From: Erythroxylum novogranatense
Lineage: Eukaryota > Streptophyta > Magnoliopsida > Malpighiales > Erythroxylaceae
Reading direction: 5' to 3'
Assembly: GCA_029891385.1 (NCBI GenBank)
Contig: CM057231.1
Span: forward strand, 64,711,103 to 64,775,102
DNA: 64,000 nucleotides
In this document: one piece after another, positions 20,290-32,381 of the stretch
Layout: each line of letters starts with the position of its first letter
Position numbering within the stretch: the stretch's first letter is position 1
Notes under the pieces: generated by a model
Seen by the model: the letters and a program-made list of their open reading frames with translations, nothing else
Told to the model about the DNA's origin: nothing
The model's database searches: none
Translations under genes and position numbers: made by a program

Positions 20290-21827
20290 TGATTGAGCCA
20301 AGTTTATCTTATTAATTGGCTATATTTTCTTGCTCTTAATATATTTTTGACTCTTAATTTGTGACATTGTGCTATAATTTTCCCGTGACAATGAACTTAC
20401 ACTTTATACAATTTGATAGTAAAATTGTCACAAATTGACATTAATTCTATCATAATTTTCCAAGGACAATTGATTACTTGATTTTTGTTTAATTTGTAGG
20501 TGAAAAGAAGATTCAAAGCATTAAAAGAAATCAACCGCATGACGTGCTTTCTAAGCAACACGTCGTCGCGGCGTATCAAGTAGCGCCACATGCATAACCT
20601 CTCCTCTCGTCGTGACAGCGATCAAAAAGTGCACGCCTTGCGGTGCCTAAACTCATCTCATTGCGGCGAGGATACAATGACGTATGTCGCGGCTCACTGA
20701 ACACACACCGTGACTAGAAGACCGAAGAACGCGCGCACACTGAAATCCATCTCGCCATGGCAGCGGATAAATCCGGACTCACTTAGATCGTCTCTCCTTT
20801 GTTTTGACTGGCCGCGTCCATCATTTATAAACTTTCATATTTTTAGGTCAGAAGAGGAGGCTTGGATATAAAGAGGCGGCCGGAGGCAGCGAGTCAACAT
20901 TCTACTCCACCATCATTTCCGGTTTTCATCATCATTGACCATCACCACCATCGCCGCCCGTCAATATCTTACGCCACCATGAGTATCGCTAAATCTTTCG
21001 CGATCGAGGCAGGACCGGAGTTATCGTAGCTAAGTCACATTTTCTCTTGAAGATGTAGCAATGGCTTGAGTTCATCGGAAGCTTCAAAGGGGAGTAATCA
21101 TATAGTGTCTGAAGTTTAGTTATATTTGTGTACACTTTGAGTTAGAGATTGCATCTGTATAGCTAGATTAGCATGGTTAAAAGTTTAACCGTGTGTTGAA
21201 CACTATGTTGCGATTTGGAAAAAGTTATTTGTAGAATTTTCATACTTAATATATGAAGTCTCATATATGTCATTCGGTTATTGCATTGACTCTAAAAATC
21301 GCCTAGTTGTGTTTGATTTAGATGGTTGTGTTTTTATCAAATTATTGGATTGCATTTACTTGTCCAATTTTCACGCTAAGGTTTTTAACAAGATTTAAAT
21401 AATGGGTTCATTAATTAAATCTTTGGACCTAAAGTTCTTTAGGGTTGATCTTTGAAACTTAGTGGATTACGTCCTCGAAAAAAATCATTTTGAGCCGTGA
21501 TAGCTGCGCCCATTTTCAAGAGGATTTATTATCATTTGCTCATTACCAAAATTTTCAAGTTCACTTATTTTATTAAAAATCCAAAAACATTCTTTTATAC
21601 TCTTTCTCCAATTTTAATTACTGTTACTAGTTCTTTCAATGACCAAACCCCATTTTATCAACTTCTATTGCAAATTTTTGACATTTAGGCTAGATTAGAT
21701 CTTTTCATTTGGTTCCCATTAAGTGAGAGCGACCGAGGTTGCAACCTATACCGCAATCTTGGAAATTATTATTTTTGACCGATTTTCGAGGGCCGATCAT
21801 AAGGTCGAATCGACAAAGCCGCGATCA
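20290..21827 (+). repeat. B 3' LTR
   Basis: A 1.54-kb LTR starting TGATTGAGCC and ending GCGATCA. It resembles the C2 3' LTR more than those of C1, with shared TATA context (TTTATAAACTTTCA at 20824) followed by a ttttaggtc block. CG-rich cassettes lie at 20555-20770, about 50-270 bp upstream of the TATA. The 3' end abuts the CACTA terminus. Confidence 0.85.
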
Positions 21828-21830
21828 CAT

Positions 21831-22165
21831 CACTACAAGAAAAATACCCATTCAGCGACGTTTTAAAAACGTCATAAATGATCAATAAACGTCGCAGATT
21901 ATCTTTTGTGATGTTTTTGAAAACGTCACAAACAACGTCATTTAAGGTATAGTAAGGAAATGCAATCGCGACGTTTATGAAAAGCGTCGAGGAAGCGATA
22001 CAAATTGAGCGACATTTTAAAAATGTCATAAAAGGTAGAATGAATTAACGACGTCCGAGGTAGCGTCGTTGAAAACACAAGCTAAAGCCTTATGTGGCGT
22101 TTATTAGATGTCATTGAAGGTTGACAATCGGCAGCGTTTGGGAAGAAAGCGTCAGCCGATTATTA
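21831..22165. repeat. CACTA left terminus and subterminal repeats
   Basis: The terminal CACTACAAG is followed by about ten direct and inverted copies of a motif around aacgtc/gacgtt, several arranged as short palindromes (for example cgacgttttaaaaacgtc at 21857). Such subterminal arrays bind TnpA-type proteins in CACTA elements. Confidence 0.7.
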
Positions 22166-22561
22166 GTTAATAAATTTATTTATTTAACTATATTGAAATA
22201 AATTTATTTAAATAATTTTCAATTTTAAATAATAAAATTTGTGGGATTAATCCGAAAATAATATTAATTTTAATTGAATTATTATTATGATTTAATAATT
22301 AAAATTTGAAAACAAATTTATTATATCTTATTTATTGAATAAATATTTAATATTATATATGGAACTTTTATTTAATAATTCATCAATTTGTTCAATTACA
22401 TCATTAATTTGCGAATGATTAATAATGTATAACAAGAATTTAATACATGTAGACAATGAATTATATAATTTCAATTCCCAAACATGTCATGATATAGTAA
22501 TTAATATAAACAATATGTCATAAGTGTTTAATATATCGATATGAATACTTATCTATTCTAA

Positions 22562-22830
22562 ATGAATATTATGTGTAGAGATAAAAGATCCAAGAGCTTT
22601 TTTGTTGTTCGGCTTGGGTAATGAATTTATCCTGCATTTCTTCAAATTTTTGGTCAATTCATCGACTTTAGATTGTAGCTCTCATTAACCTTCATCGACT
22701 CCTCTAATTGGTCTCGAAGTTTTTTTGGCGAAGTCATCCGTTGTGGTGAGGCCCAATTCCCATGCCAACAATGTAACTGTTACGGTGCTCAAGACTTTGT
22801 GCTTTACTTCATCCTTGTCATGGGATGACC
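22562..22830 (-). pseudogene. Coiled-coil protein fragment (possible CACTA-encoded C-terminus)
   Basis: On the minus strand, readable in two or three frames: VLSTVTVTLLAWELGL, then KLRDQLEESMKVNE, LQSKVDELTKN and EEMQDKFITQAEQQKSSWI. Charged heptad-like repeats indicate a coiled coil, similar in style to the C-terminal tails of plant En/Spm proteins. Identity is inferred from style and location, not from a conserved transposase motif. Confidence 0.4.
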
Positions 22831-23177
22831 TTGTTACATTGAATGTGTGATAATGCAAATTTTAAGAGATTTGATGAAATTTAAAGAGGTGCAACAAACT
22901 GGAAATGAAGAAAATCATAGCAAGAATTATGATTATAAGCAATATACTAGGATTAACCTTGTTGCTAAAGTTGAAACCATCTGGATAAAGTTTTGTTTGA
23001 GGAGGTGGCTGAGAAAGTGAGTTGAGATCTGATTAGCTATTGAATCTGAATCATGGTAAAAGAAAAAATCATTTTTATCTTTTGTAAGAGTTTCTGCAAT
23101 TTGAGATCTAAGCTTTTGAACACAACCAATAGGATTAATATGTTGTCACCATAATGGAACAAGAGAATATTGGTTGC

Positions 23178-23610
23178 TCACATTATCAGTTCTATACCAA
23201 AGCATGTAAACATTTCCAGCTTGTTATTTGAGATATATAAGAGACACTTATCAGTTAGAAGACTAATCCTAATATCTGCTAAAAAATAAGAGCCTTCTAG
23301 GATTATTTTAACATGGTTTATCTTATCCCCTCTGAAAAAGCAAGCAACATCAAGAAAAATATTCTTCTCTTCCTCATCCAACACATCAAAACTCACTTTG
23401 AGCTTATTCAGGGTTTCTTGGTTAGGAATACTTTTCAATTTCTGTAATCTGAATTCCCATTCCTATATATTCTTGCCATATAAAAATGAACCCAAAACTT
23501 ATCAATGCTCATAGAACACCTTTGGCAAATTCTACAACTTTTCTTGACAATTTCAGATAATCATCAGCAGAAACTTGAGAAAGGAATTGCTTCAAAACAT
23601 GAGAATGGGA
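23178..23610 (-). pseudogene. TIR-NBS-LRR resistance-gene fragment (NB-ARC, ARC1-ARC2 region)
   Basis: Minus strand. The upstream piece reads SADDYLKLSRKVVEFAKG, matching the segment before GLPLAL in TNL NB-ARC domains. After a frameshift and a stop, SFLYGKNI and EWEFRLQKLKSIPNQ follow, then LKVSFDVLDEEEKNIFLDV, ACFFRGDKIN and ISNNKLEM. The last residues lead into where the MHD motif should be, but read MFT instead of MHD. The TIR domain, P-loop and LRRs are missing. It is a gene fragment inside a CACTA-like element, and may have been captured by it or be an older genomic remnant. Confidence 0.85.
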
Positions 23611-24059
23611 AAGTGTATACTTCTAATTTAGTCACTAGAAAGTTGTTACATCTCCTTGCTTTTTTTCTGTTGTAACTTGTTTTGCAAATATATTAATTTC
23701 AATTGACATCTTCAGAAAAATTGAAAGGTTATTGTTTTGAAAGGCTGCTAAACTTTATTTCAGCTAAAGGTAATTGTTTAAGGTAATTATTTAAGGTATT
23801 ATTAAGGCAATTAACTTTATTTCAGTTAAAGGTAATCGTAGCAGTAGATAATCATAGTAGTTAGTTAGAATAAGGAGAGTGCAAAGTATAGTTCTGGTGA
23901 AGAGGGATAGGTAGGAGATTGATAAGAATTCTCGATAGTTTTTCAGAGATTGTATTACATTCCACAATGTCTATTTGGCTAATTGTGACTAAAGAGATTG
24001 ATAAGAATAAGAAGACTAAAGATTGTATTGCGAGTGGCAATCATTATAGTGTATGTCCA

Positions 24060-24360
24060 AAAGTTCTTAGGTAGTCTAAGTGAAACATAACAAATTTGGC
24101 TATTTGTGAATGGTGTTTATGTTTACATTCCACAATTTCATTTTGCTTAAGAGTTTAAACATAAGACCTTTGATGAATAATACCAAATTGGGATAGATGG
24201 AATAATAAGAAAATTTTTGAATTCAAATCTATTATCTATTCTAATCATCTTAGCTAATAATTTAAATTAAAATTTAAACATTTTAAAGAACATAAGAATA
24301 GATATGGTTTGAGATTTAAATTTCGATGAAGTCCATGTGCACTTACTGAAATTATCAAAT
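24060..24360 (-). pseudogene. Ty1/copia integrase core fragment
   Basis: Minus strand, at least two frameshifts. FDNFSKCTWTSSKFKSQTIS matches the copia integrase first-Asp region (family VDDFSR.TW); KMIRIDNRFEFKNF matches the second-Asp region (family RSDNG.EF); GIIHQRSY and QNEIVECKHKHH match GI.HQ.S...PQQNGVVERKHRH with the catalytic Glu (VE) retained. RT and RNase H are not found beside it, and no LTR was identified. Confidence 0.75.
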
Positions 24361-24869
24361 ATATTGAGGAAATAAGTTGCTTCATTAATAGTGGAATGAT
24401 TATAAGGACTAGTTTGTTAGTTATTCACAACAAGAAGATTAAATTTGAAACTATGGACGTCAAGCAATCAGTAAGAACTAGTTTATCGATTAACATCACA
24501 TGTCTTATTTTAAAAATGAGAATCGTAGAATGTCTTATTTTAAAAAATTGTATCTTATGTAAGGCTTCCATATATTCTTCATCCATATTGTTGCACACTA
24601 TATTAACTTTTGGCCTTTCATTCTTTATACAAACATAGTCAAATCCCATCTTAACAACCATGTCCTTCAGCGTTTCATAACATAATCAAGGGAGAAGGAA
24701 TAAGACCAACATATTATGCTTCAAAGCACTAAATTGTAAAGTGGTAAAGGATTAGGACAATATGAAATTAATGGCTTAAGGTTACTTTGCAAACCTATTT
24801 GGAAGAAGTTGCAAGGATAAATCAATTCCCAAAATGTCCAAGCATCCTTAAGAGGCACAATCTCCACTA

Positions 24870-25870
24870 AGAAGGCTTTGGAACTTACAAGGAAAGTTAC
24901 TCAAAGCGATTAGATATTCTATTTTCTTATTCAAACATAACAAAGCACTAGGATTAGATGACTTTAGTGCTAAATTGCTTCAGTCCACTTGGAGCCTCAT
25001 TGATTCTCTATTCATCAATAATCTGTCTAAGAGTTCTTTGATGTCAAATGTCTTTTATGAACTAAACAAAACATTTGTCAACCTAATTCCTAAGACTCCA
25101 ATTCTAGAAAATCTTAAGGAATGTAGGCCAATTTCATGTTATATTTTCATTTAATAACTTATCTTCAAGATAATAGCTAAGAGGGTAAAAATACACTCAA
25201 AAGTTTCTTAAATGCTTGTGAGGAGCATATGTTAAAGGTAGGAATATAAGAGACAATGTTTGCATAGCTCAAGAGTTTTCTATGGGTCACTCTAGCAACA
25301 AATCCATTAAGAGTTATGTAATTACAATTAAATTCATTAAGACTTTTCATACAATTAGTTGGAATTCATATTGGATGCTCTCAAGCTTTTGGTTATTTTA
25401 GAATGGATTACTAAATGCCTAACTACTATGACCTTTATAGTGATTATAAATGGTGAGCCATCTTATTTATTCAAAGAAAATAAGGGATAAGGTAAGGGAA
25501 CCTTTGTCCTATTTCTCTTTACTATTGATATGAAAATATTGAACAAAATCACCACCCTTTTCAATAACAATTTGAGTTTTAAGTACCACAATAGATGTTA
25601 GGAACTCCAAATCTCTAAACATGCTTTTGCTAATGATTGACTAATACTATGAGTTGTAGATAATGAGCCATTTGACATATTGAAGAGATCCTTAATATAA
25701 TTCACGGAAATATTAGGTCTAGAATATAACCTTGACAAGAGATGTATTTACTTATCTTGCAATTAAAATTTTGATACATGAAGCTGGAACCTTAAACTTG
25801 GAATCAATTTATTCAAATACTTAGGTGTTTGCATCTCCTCAATTAAAACCTATAATAAGTTATATCGACG
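24870..25870 (+). pseudogene. LINE (L1-type) reverse-transcriptase fragment
   Basis: Plus strand, several stops and frameshifts. In order: NKALGLDDFSAKLLQSTW (family NKAPGPDGF), LNKTFVNLIPKTP, ECRPISCY (family YRPISL), IIAKRVK, GRNIRDNVCIAQEF, IINGEPSYLFKENKG (family INGE..G.F....GLRQG), FKYH, AFAND at the position of FADD, and FKYLGVCISS. This is the reverse-transcriptase domain of a plant non-LTR element. The endonuclease, RNase H and a poly-A tail were not found. The catalytic box is degenerate (FAND plus a stop). Confidence 0.85.
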
Positions 25871-26032
25871 GAAGAATCAGTTCTAAAGTAACAACTAGCT
25901 TTCCTTTAGAGATTTAATTTAGCTATCAATCACCTACTTGTTATCCCACATGTTTTCGCCGATTGTTCAAACAATCCCAATCACATTAAGAAAACTCTTG
26001 AACGACTTTCATCGAACACTTCAAAGGCAAAA

Positions 26033-26504
26033 TGTTTAATGACTTACCTCCACCATGCAAACCCAAATTAACTCTCTGTAACCAACGCAAATCCAAATGC
26101 ACTACATATAATCAAAACAAAGCGCAATAACACTCTCAAAACTAGATTAAGCCGTCAAACACAACTTAGCTCCACCAATGGTGACACGGCACTCCGGCGG
26201 TAGCACTCAGAGACAATGACGCCTTGACAACCAACGCAAACTTCAGCAGCGAGAACACAAATCAACGGTACAAGGTGGCTCGAGAGAGAGGAAAATGTGA
26301 CAGATAAAGTGGATTGACGAAAAATGACTTAGGAATGAAGGGAGCGGCGTCAATTAGGGAAGGTGGGGCTCGGTAGTCAAGCAAAGCGACATCGTTTGGC
26401 CTTTAAACTAAGCGGCGTTGTCTTGCTCGATGAAGAACTCAAACCAAAAGATCGGACTTCCGCGACGTTTCCTCTATAAAAACGTCAAGGCTTATTTTTC
26501 TCGA
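26033..26504. repeat. Tandem duplication in the CACTA right arm, unit 1
   Basis: About 472 bp beginning at gtttaatgacttacctcc. It matches 26505-26960 with scattered substitutions and indels and ends in the subterminal-type sequence cgacgtttcctctataaa. Confidence 0.8.
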
Positions 26505-26960
26505 TGTTTTAATGACTTACCTCCACCATGCAAACCCAAATTAACTACTGTAACACAACACAAATCCAAATGCACTACATATAATCAAAACAAATGCAAT
26601 AACACTCTCAAAACCAGATTAAACCGTCAAACACAACTTACCTCCACTAATAGTAGACACCGGCACTCCGAGAAGATAGCAGCACTCTGACAACCCACGC
26701 AAACTTGAGCAGCGAGAACATAAATCAACGGTCCAAGGTGGCTCGAGAGAGGAAAATCGACAACGGCGGTGGGATTGATGAAAATGACTTAGGAATGCGG
26801 AGAGCGGCGTCGATTGGGAAGGTGGGGCTCGGTAGTCAAGCGTAAGCGGCGTCATTTGGCCTTTAAACTAAGCAGCGTCGTCTTGCTCGACGAAGAACTC
26901 AAACCAACCGGACCTTCCGCCCGTTTCCTCTATAAAAATGTCAAGACTTATTTTCTCGGC
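26505..26960. repeat. Tandem duplication in the CACTA right arm, unit 2
   Basis: About 456 bp, head-to-tail with unit 1. Short open frames here (for example 26418-26690) span the junction and are not genes. Confidence 0.8.
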
Positions 26961-27063
26961 GTTTTATGCTAAAAGCGACCAAAAGGTCTAATAAATCTGC
27001 GGCGTTATTGCAATTCGCAACATTTTTCCAAAACCGTCGCAATTGCCACGAATTGTTGTACTA
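26900..27063. repeat. CACTA right subterminal region and probable terminus
   Basis: Further gcgttttatgctaaaagcg-type motifs, then a degenerate inverted terminus near 27050-27063. Orientation and composition mirror the left end. Confidence 0.5.
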
Positions 27064-29087
27064 CGTTCTGCGGCGCCTAACTCATTCATCATAATTTGAT
27101 TCACCTTTAAGAACAATCTAGCATATATTCACCCCAGTTGTCCTCTGGATGAAGGTAGTATGATGAAATTGAATCAAGTGTTTTGGACATCTTATCCTAG
27201 CCATCCTTGATTTTCCATCATCACCGACCATCTTCTCTCTATTTTAGAGTTTAGGTTTTCAACACCAAGAGCTAGTGGTGACTCGATACCAAAAAAGAAT
27301 TGTTAAGGGAAAAGATTTTTTCGTATTCTTTTGATAAGCAATAATATATACACAAGGCACTCACGTAACTTAGCTTACAAGACTAACATATGTACATAGA
27401 ATGGATTAAGCCCAAGAAACAAATTAAAGCTATGTACATACATGGCCCGATATATAACAACTAAGTTGAAAACTTTGACCATTATGTTTTCTTTTCATTT
27501 TCTATTCATGTCTAATTTCTAGCTAGTTACATAATCCTTGAACATTAAAATGATTTCTTAACATAATAGAGCTAAAACAAATTTTACAATTCAATTCTTT
27601 AGCTATATAAATCTTCATGTTCCATTTGTCAAGAATAGATATATATTGTATGTATATAAAAGAAAATTAGACAGGGAACTAATAAAATAACTTGCTACTT
27701 CAGGTTTTATATCAATAATAAAAATTTTAGTTGTATTTCTTCACCTCACTCTCATGCGATAATTAAGTTGTTTACATTTTAAATTGAGATATTGATCTAA
27801 GAGGCATCAAAGGAAAAGAGACATTAAAACACATTAAGTTAGAGAAAATTAGGGAAATGTACTTAAATTAAAGGTATATAGTCAAGTAGGATGACAAGTT
27901 AGCGATGTTATTTTGGTTTATGCCTATAACCAATCGCTTTGGTTGCAGATTAGTGACAAATTATTTAAAAGACATTCTTTATCTTGTACATATTTGGATG
28001 TATATGATTAATTCTATAGGCTATTTGTATATTGCAAATAAAATTATAATGGGATTATAATTATGAGATTCATATTGCATTTATGTATTATTCTTAAATA
28101 TTCTTAATCATTATTCTATTAAGATTGAACATTAACAAAACAAAAAAGAGTAGCACACGTTTTGTTTGTCCTTATGAAGGAAGTAGTCGATCTCATAGAC
28201 CAAAGTATAGAGATACTTAAACAAATGTGTGAGTGCTTGCTAGAGAACAAGTTCAATGAATAGACCCGATATGAGAAATCCATTTGGAACATTATTTATA
28301 TGTCTATGAAATTTCCATTGTGATAATTATATAAGTGTCCTTTGATTTGAGGTCAATAAAGTTATCTTGTATAGAGATTGTTATGTTTTGATGCTACTCA
28401 TAATCTATTTTATGAAAAAGTCATTTAAACGGTAGTCAGTGGATGTAGCATGAACTATATGGAGATAGTTAAATGATCAAGATAGGATTCATCACCTTAA
28501 AATAATTAGGGAGAATGTCCCGTTATTCTCGATTAATATTGATTTAGGAAATTTTTGGCTAAAGTAGAATGATATTTTGTAAGCGGTTTACAAACATCAT
28601 CAATTGAATCAATAGCTAATCGTGGAGAACTAATATAATTGGGCTTAAAATAGAGTAGACATTAATTTCATATTCTATGTCTAATTAGAACATTTGTTAA
28701 TGAAAGAATTAAATTATCTGAAAAAAACATGCGAAAAGATTAATCAAAACCACTTTGACATTCCTAAATATTTGGGTGATCATGATGCTTTGCTAGATGT
28801 CAATCTTAATTTATGATTATAAATTGTTTAATTGGAGAATTAAAGATAAATTAAAGAAGTTTTAATGTGTCTAATTATAATTATGAATTATAATTATAAT
28901 TTATAATCATTGTCAACATATTTGGGAACCTAATGGATCTCACGTATATAATAGGTTGGAGAGAGCAAAGATGATTTAATCAAGTTGGACTTGATTATAA
29001 AGTTTAAAAATTTTATGATTAAATATGATATATTTAATAAATAAGGATCAATATAAGATATTGAATCTTATTTGGGCATAAGTGAAA
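27064..29087. other. AT-rich intergenic DNA, no gene recognised
   Basis: About 2 kb on the downstream side of the CASP-like gene. No frame over about 60 codons shows a family I recognise. The stretch from about 28130 to 29530, with a TATA-like ATTATAAATAGAC at 29182, could include an old copia LTR, but I found no matching pair, PBS or polypurine tract. Confidence 0.4.
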
Positions 29088-29161
29088 TTTAATTAGAATT
29101 ATAACATTATTTATAATTCTAATTAAAGTTTAATTGAAATTAATATTTAATTTCAATTAAA
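29088..29161. repeat. Two adjacent perfect inverted repeats
   Basis: Arms 29088-29104 and 29111-29127 (17 bp, 6-nt loop), immediately followed by arms 29129-29143 and 29147-29161 (15 bp, 3-nt loop). All arms are AT-rich. No terminal repeats or target duplication were seen to make this a MITE. Confidence 0.8.
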
Positions 29162-30131
29162 TTATTAAAACGTTCAAAGCTTATTATAAATAGACTTGAG
29201 TTATATGGAGCTAACACTTCATGCTTAACCCTCTGCATACGAGTTATAGAGTTCTATCAACCTTGTTTAAGTGGATATCGTTAGAGGCGGACACTTGTCT
29301 TGTACGATGGTTGAGATAAATCGGTTTTAAAATGGTTAGAGGATGCATCAAGATAAAGATTAAGCTTCATAATAAAGTGCGATTTAAATTTCCTTTTAAT
29401 TTTGATTCATGTTAATCATTTTATAAAATTAAATAGATCTTGGTTTTCGAGAAATCAAAAGTTATTAAAAAGTTTTGTGATTATTTTGTTACGGTTCGAA
29501 TCAAATATGGACCCGATTTTCCAACAGTTATTAACAGAAAATAGTAGTATCTTCAAATTTGACAATAGCCATATATGCACTCTCAGTGTTATGTTACCAT
29601 TAAAATTGAAGATTGAGATATTTTTAATAAGATCCATAAAGGTTAAAATATTTAATATAAATTTTCTTTTAACTTGTATAAACATGCTTGTAAATTGATA
29701 TAAAGTGGTAGCTTTGACAAATTCAACTCTTAATGATTAAATTTAATTATTTCACTATAGATAAAGAATGAATAGAAAATTGGCCTACGAAACTGACTAA
29801 GGAGACAAGCAAAATTAAGTACTTCAAAAATAAATTTGCAGGAGGGAGTTTTTAGCAAGATCCCATATTTTGACTTCCAACACTTGTTAATACACACTTT
29901 AAAATTCTGAAATATGAGTACTACAGGCACATTGCATTGATCAGATTGCTAAGCATAAACGACGTAGCTAACTAAAGAAAAAGCACTCATAACAAGCAAA
30001 TTAAGCAGGATTCCTTTATATTTGTGTTTTTGGTAAGTATATATCACAGATTATTAATTCGGTTACGCGCAGCTGTGCTCATCATGCCTGTAAGTAGGGA
30101 GCTCCAGCACCCCGCAAAGATGATCACATAA
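29162..30131. other. AT-rich downstream flank of the CASP-like gene
   Basis: Contains the likely 3' UTR (minus strand, immediately below 30132) and otherwise nothing I recognise. Short open frames on both strands are low-complexity. Confidence 0.4.
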
Positions 30132-32381
30132 TCAGGCGTGAAAGGTGGGAATCTGAATACCCTTGTCACCCAGGTAGGTAACAGGCGCATCATACCTACT
30201 GAATAGTTTGTAGGAGGATACGAGAGAAACAGCCATATAGCAAGCCACTGCTGCAAAGGTTACTACCACTGAAGTGGTGGCCTTATGACAGAACTCACCA
30301 AACGATCCACAAGCTTTACTCCACGTTATATCTGTGTCTCCTTTGTTTGCCAGGTATAACACCTCTGCCGACACCGTTCCAGCTCCCAGAATTACATATG
30401 TCAACACCTATATATTCATTGATTTAATTCATGGATAAACGATCATTTTTTTTGTTAATTTCTGTCTTATCAAATAATCTATTTACATGAATATGAATAC
30501 ATCGGACTTACCAAACTTGGATGATGACAAAAATCATTAATGGATTATTACCTGGTCCAGGAAGAAGAAAGTCCAGGCTCGAAACATGGTTGAAGGTCGA
30601 GGCACGGCCACGACAACAGCTGACAGAAGGGAATAGCCAGCACAAATACCATTCGCATGCACCAAATACCTGATTTATTTACATACAAATTAACATATTT
30701 ATACGTACATATGAGATCTATGCAATGGTTTTAGTATTACTTAACTGTAAACTTTTTGCTGTTCTTTTTACTAACAAAAAAACAATTCCAGTTGGTGTAT
30801 ATACATCATGTAATGTAATTTTGCTGCTGTTAGAACATAACGTCGGTGCCTAACTTATTGTTGTACGAATACTAATCCACAATTAGCCAAATTCCTATGT
30901 ATCAAAAAAATTCAATACAATCTTACTATGTAGTCTCTACATACAAAAGTACATTTATGCTTTTGTTAATTACGTACAACAAGATGATAGTAACACATGC
31001 CTAAATTAGCATAAGCATGTACCTTACTTAACAACATTCTCTCCCACAAATTCAAGTACGCAGGTGAAAGAAGTCAAGAACGTTCATACATTACATGCCA
31101 TAATTAAATGAGTTCAAGGATAAACTATATGTCGGTCATATTAAAAATTCAATTAATTCGATTGATTTAATTGTAAAAACTTTAAGTCGATCATATTTTA
31201 AAGTTTACTTGTCAACTTTTGATTCGATTTGTTTAATAATCTTTTATTAAAAATTGATCAATTTATTAATTAATCGATCTTTATAAATTAATAAGTTTTT
31301 ATAAACTAAAATAAATCAATTGAATTTTATTTAACAATTTTTTGTAATTAAACTTTAAATTTTTGATAAATGATAAAATTTTCTTTAAATTCTTTAATTT
31401 TATTTAATCTTTAGTCGATTTTATAGTGATATAATATTGATTGAATATTTTAAATATTAAAATTTTATCTTATTGATTTAACTTCGTCCTCGGTTATATT
31501 TAATGAGAAAAGTTTGATATTGAGAGGACCGACTAGACTAATAGTTCAACTAAGACTAAGAGCATTAAAAGTTTGATATTGACTAATAGTTCAACTAAGA
31601 CTAAGTCCATTCTGTACACCATTAAAATCTTAATTTGACGAAGCAAACAAAAATGAATAAAGGAAGATACAGAATTCAAATTATTACACTAAACATTCTC
31701 AATCGAAAAGAAAAGAATTCTATACACATAATATAGTACTCTTAACTGATCGATTGAGGAAATTTAAGTGCCGCGGCAAATAAGACTATTTAATTAAGAA
31801 TCAACAAAGAATTAAACGTTTGAGCTAAGCCCCTAAAGTAATTTATTAAATGTAAATGAATGCTACTAATTTAACTAAGAAGACAATGGACAATGGAGAT
31901 AGAGCCCTTGAGTTTGTTTTTCATTTTTTTTAATTTATTATGTATGTCATAGAATGAATATTTCCTTCCCTAGCCTCCAACCCTAAGTTTTATTTTTTTC
32001 CCATTGCAATCAAGCGCTTTCTTTTTGTAATGTACACTACATTTGAACAGAGATGAATTTAATTTATCAAAAGCAGGAGAGAGAAAAGCTAATGCATAGA
32101 ATGATCCAAAGACATGAATACCTGAAAGCGCCAAGATCGGAGTAAGAAAGAGAGCCAAAGTCATTAGTCTGTGAGTTCTTAAGCATGACAACAAGGGCCG
32201 ATAAACACAGAGCCATAGGAAGAAGACGGAGGATGGTCTCAGCAGTACGTAAAATGCTCCTAACATCCATATCACCCTCACCAACGCTCCTAATCGATGT
32301 CATCATGGCCATGGGTGAACTTCCACCGCCACCTACTACCGATCTTCCTTTACCGGAGTCTACTGTATCCCTCTTCTCCAT
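30132..32381 (-). CDS. CASP-like membrane protein (CASPL2-type), three exons
   Basis: Four-helix membrane protein of the CASP/UPF0497 family. CASPs organise the Casparian-strip membrane domain and CASP-like members form plasma-membrane scaffolds; the role of this copy is inferred from family only. Exons on the minus strand: 32381-32122, 30669-30552 and 30407-30132, giving 217 residues. All splice sites are GT-AG (TTCAG|GTATTC, ATCAG|GTATTT, ACCAG|GTAATA, TATAG|GTGTTG). Membrane segments lie at about residues 48-67, 96-113, 118-142 and 170-192. Diagnostic text includes [49 protein letters not shown] and [11 protein letters not shown] chose the ATG at 32381 (MEKRDTV, context aataATGG); an in-frame ATG at 32450 would add 23 residues. 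There are no frameshifts or stops. It is the only intact host gene here. Confidence 0.95.
30670..32121 (-). other. Intron 1 of the CASP-like gene (1452 nt)
   Basis: Long AT-rich intron with GT-AG borders, splitting an Arg codon between LGAF and YLVHANG. No transposon ends or coding remnants were recognised inside. Intron 2 (30408-30551) is 144 nt. Confidence 0.85.

Larger units (their letters stand above)
13849..21827 (+). mobile_element. Element B: autonomous-type Athila retrotransposon, 3' two thirds
   Basis: Starts inside pol because element A was inserted there; the 5' LTR, gag and protease lie beyond the left edge. Order: RT, RNase H, integrase, polypurine-like copy 1, C/T-rich leader with intron, ORF2, copy 2, 3' non-coding region, terminal polypurine tract, 3' LTR (20290-21827). 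It is the only Athila copy here with pol and thus models what C1 and C2 have lost. It is inactive as read, with two in-frame stops, frameshifts across RNase H, and a replaced integrase catalytic residue. Confidence 0.9.
21831..27063. mobile_element. Decayed CACTA (En/Spm-type) DNA transposon, composite
   Basis: The left end is CACTACAAGAAAAA, the canonical CACTA terminus, followed by dense subterminal repeats of the gcgacgtttt/aaaacgtcgc type (21850-22160). The right end (to about 27063) has the same subterminal style and a weak inverted match of the terminus (attgttgtacta; 8 of 12 positions). Flanking triplets are cat and cgt, which could be a mutated 3-bp target duplication. The interior holds a coiled-coil fragment, a resistance-gene fragment, and copia and LINE pieces. 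No complete transposase is seen, so it is non-autonomous. The left end is firm; the right end is uncertain. Confidence 0.65.

Noticed and set aside
24425..24661. Minus-strand 78-codon ORF as a copia or host protein
   Set aside because: No conserved motif. It lies next to, but is not continuous with, the copia integrase fragment.
28130..29530. Region as a solo copia LTR
   Set aside because: A TATA-like site and LTR-like composition are present, but there is no partner repeat, PBS, PPT or target duplication.
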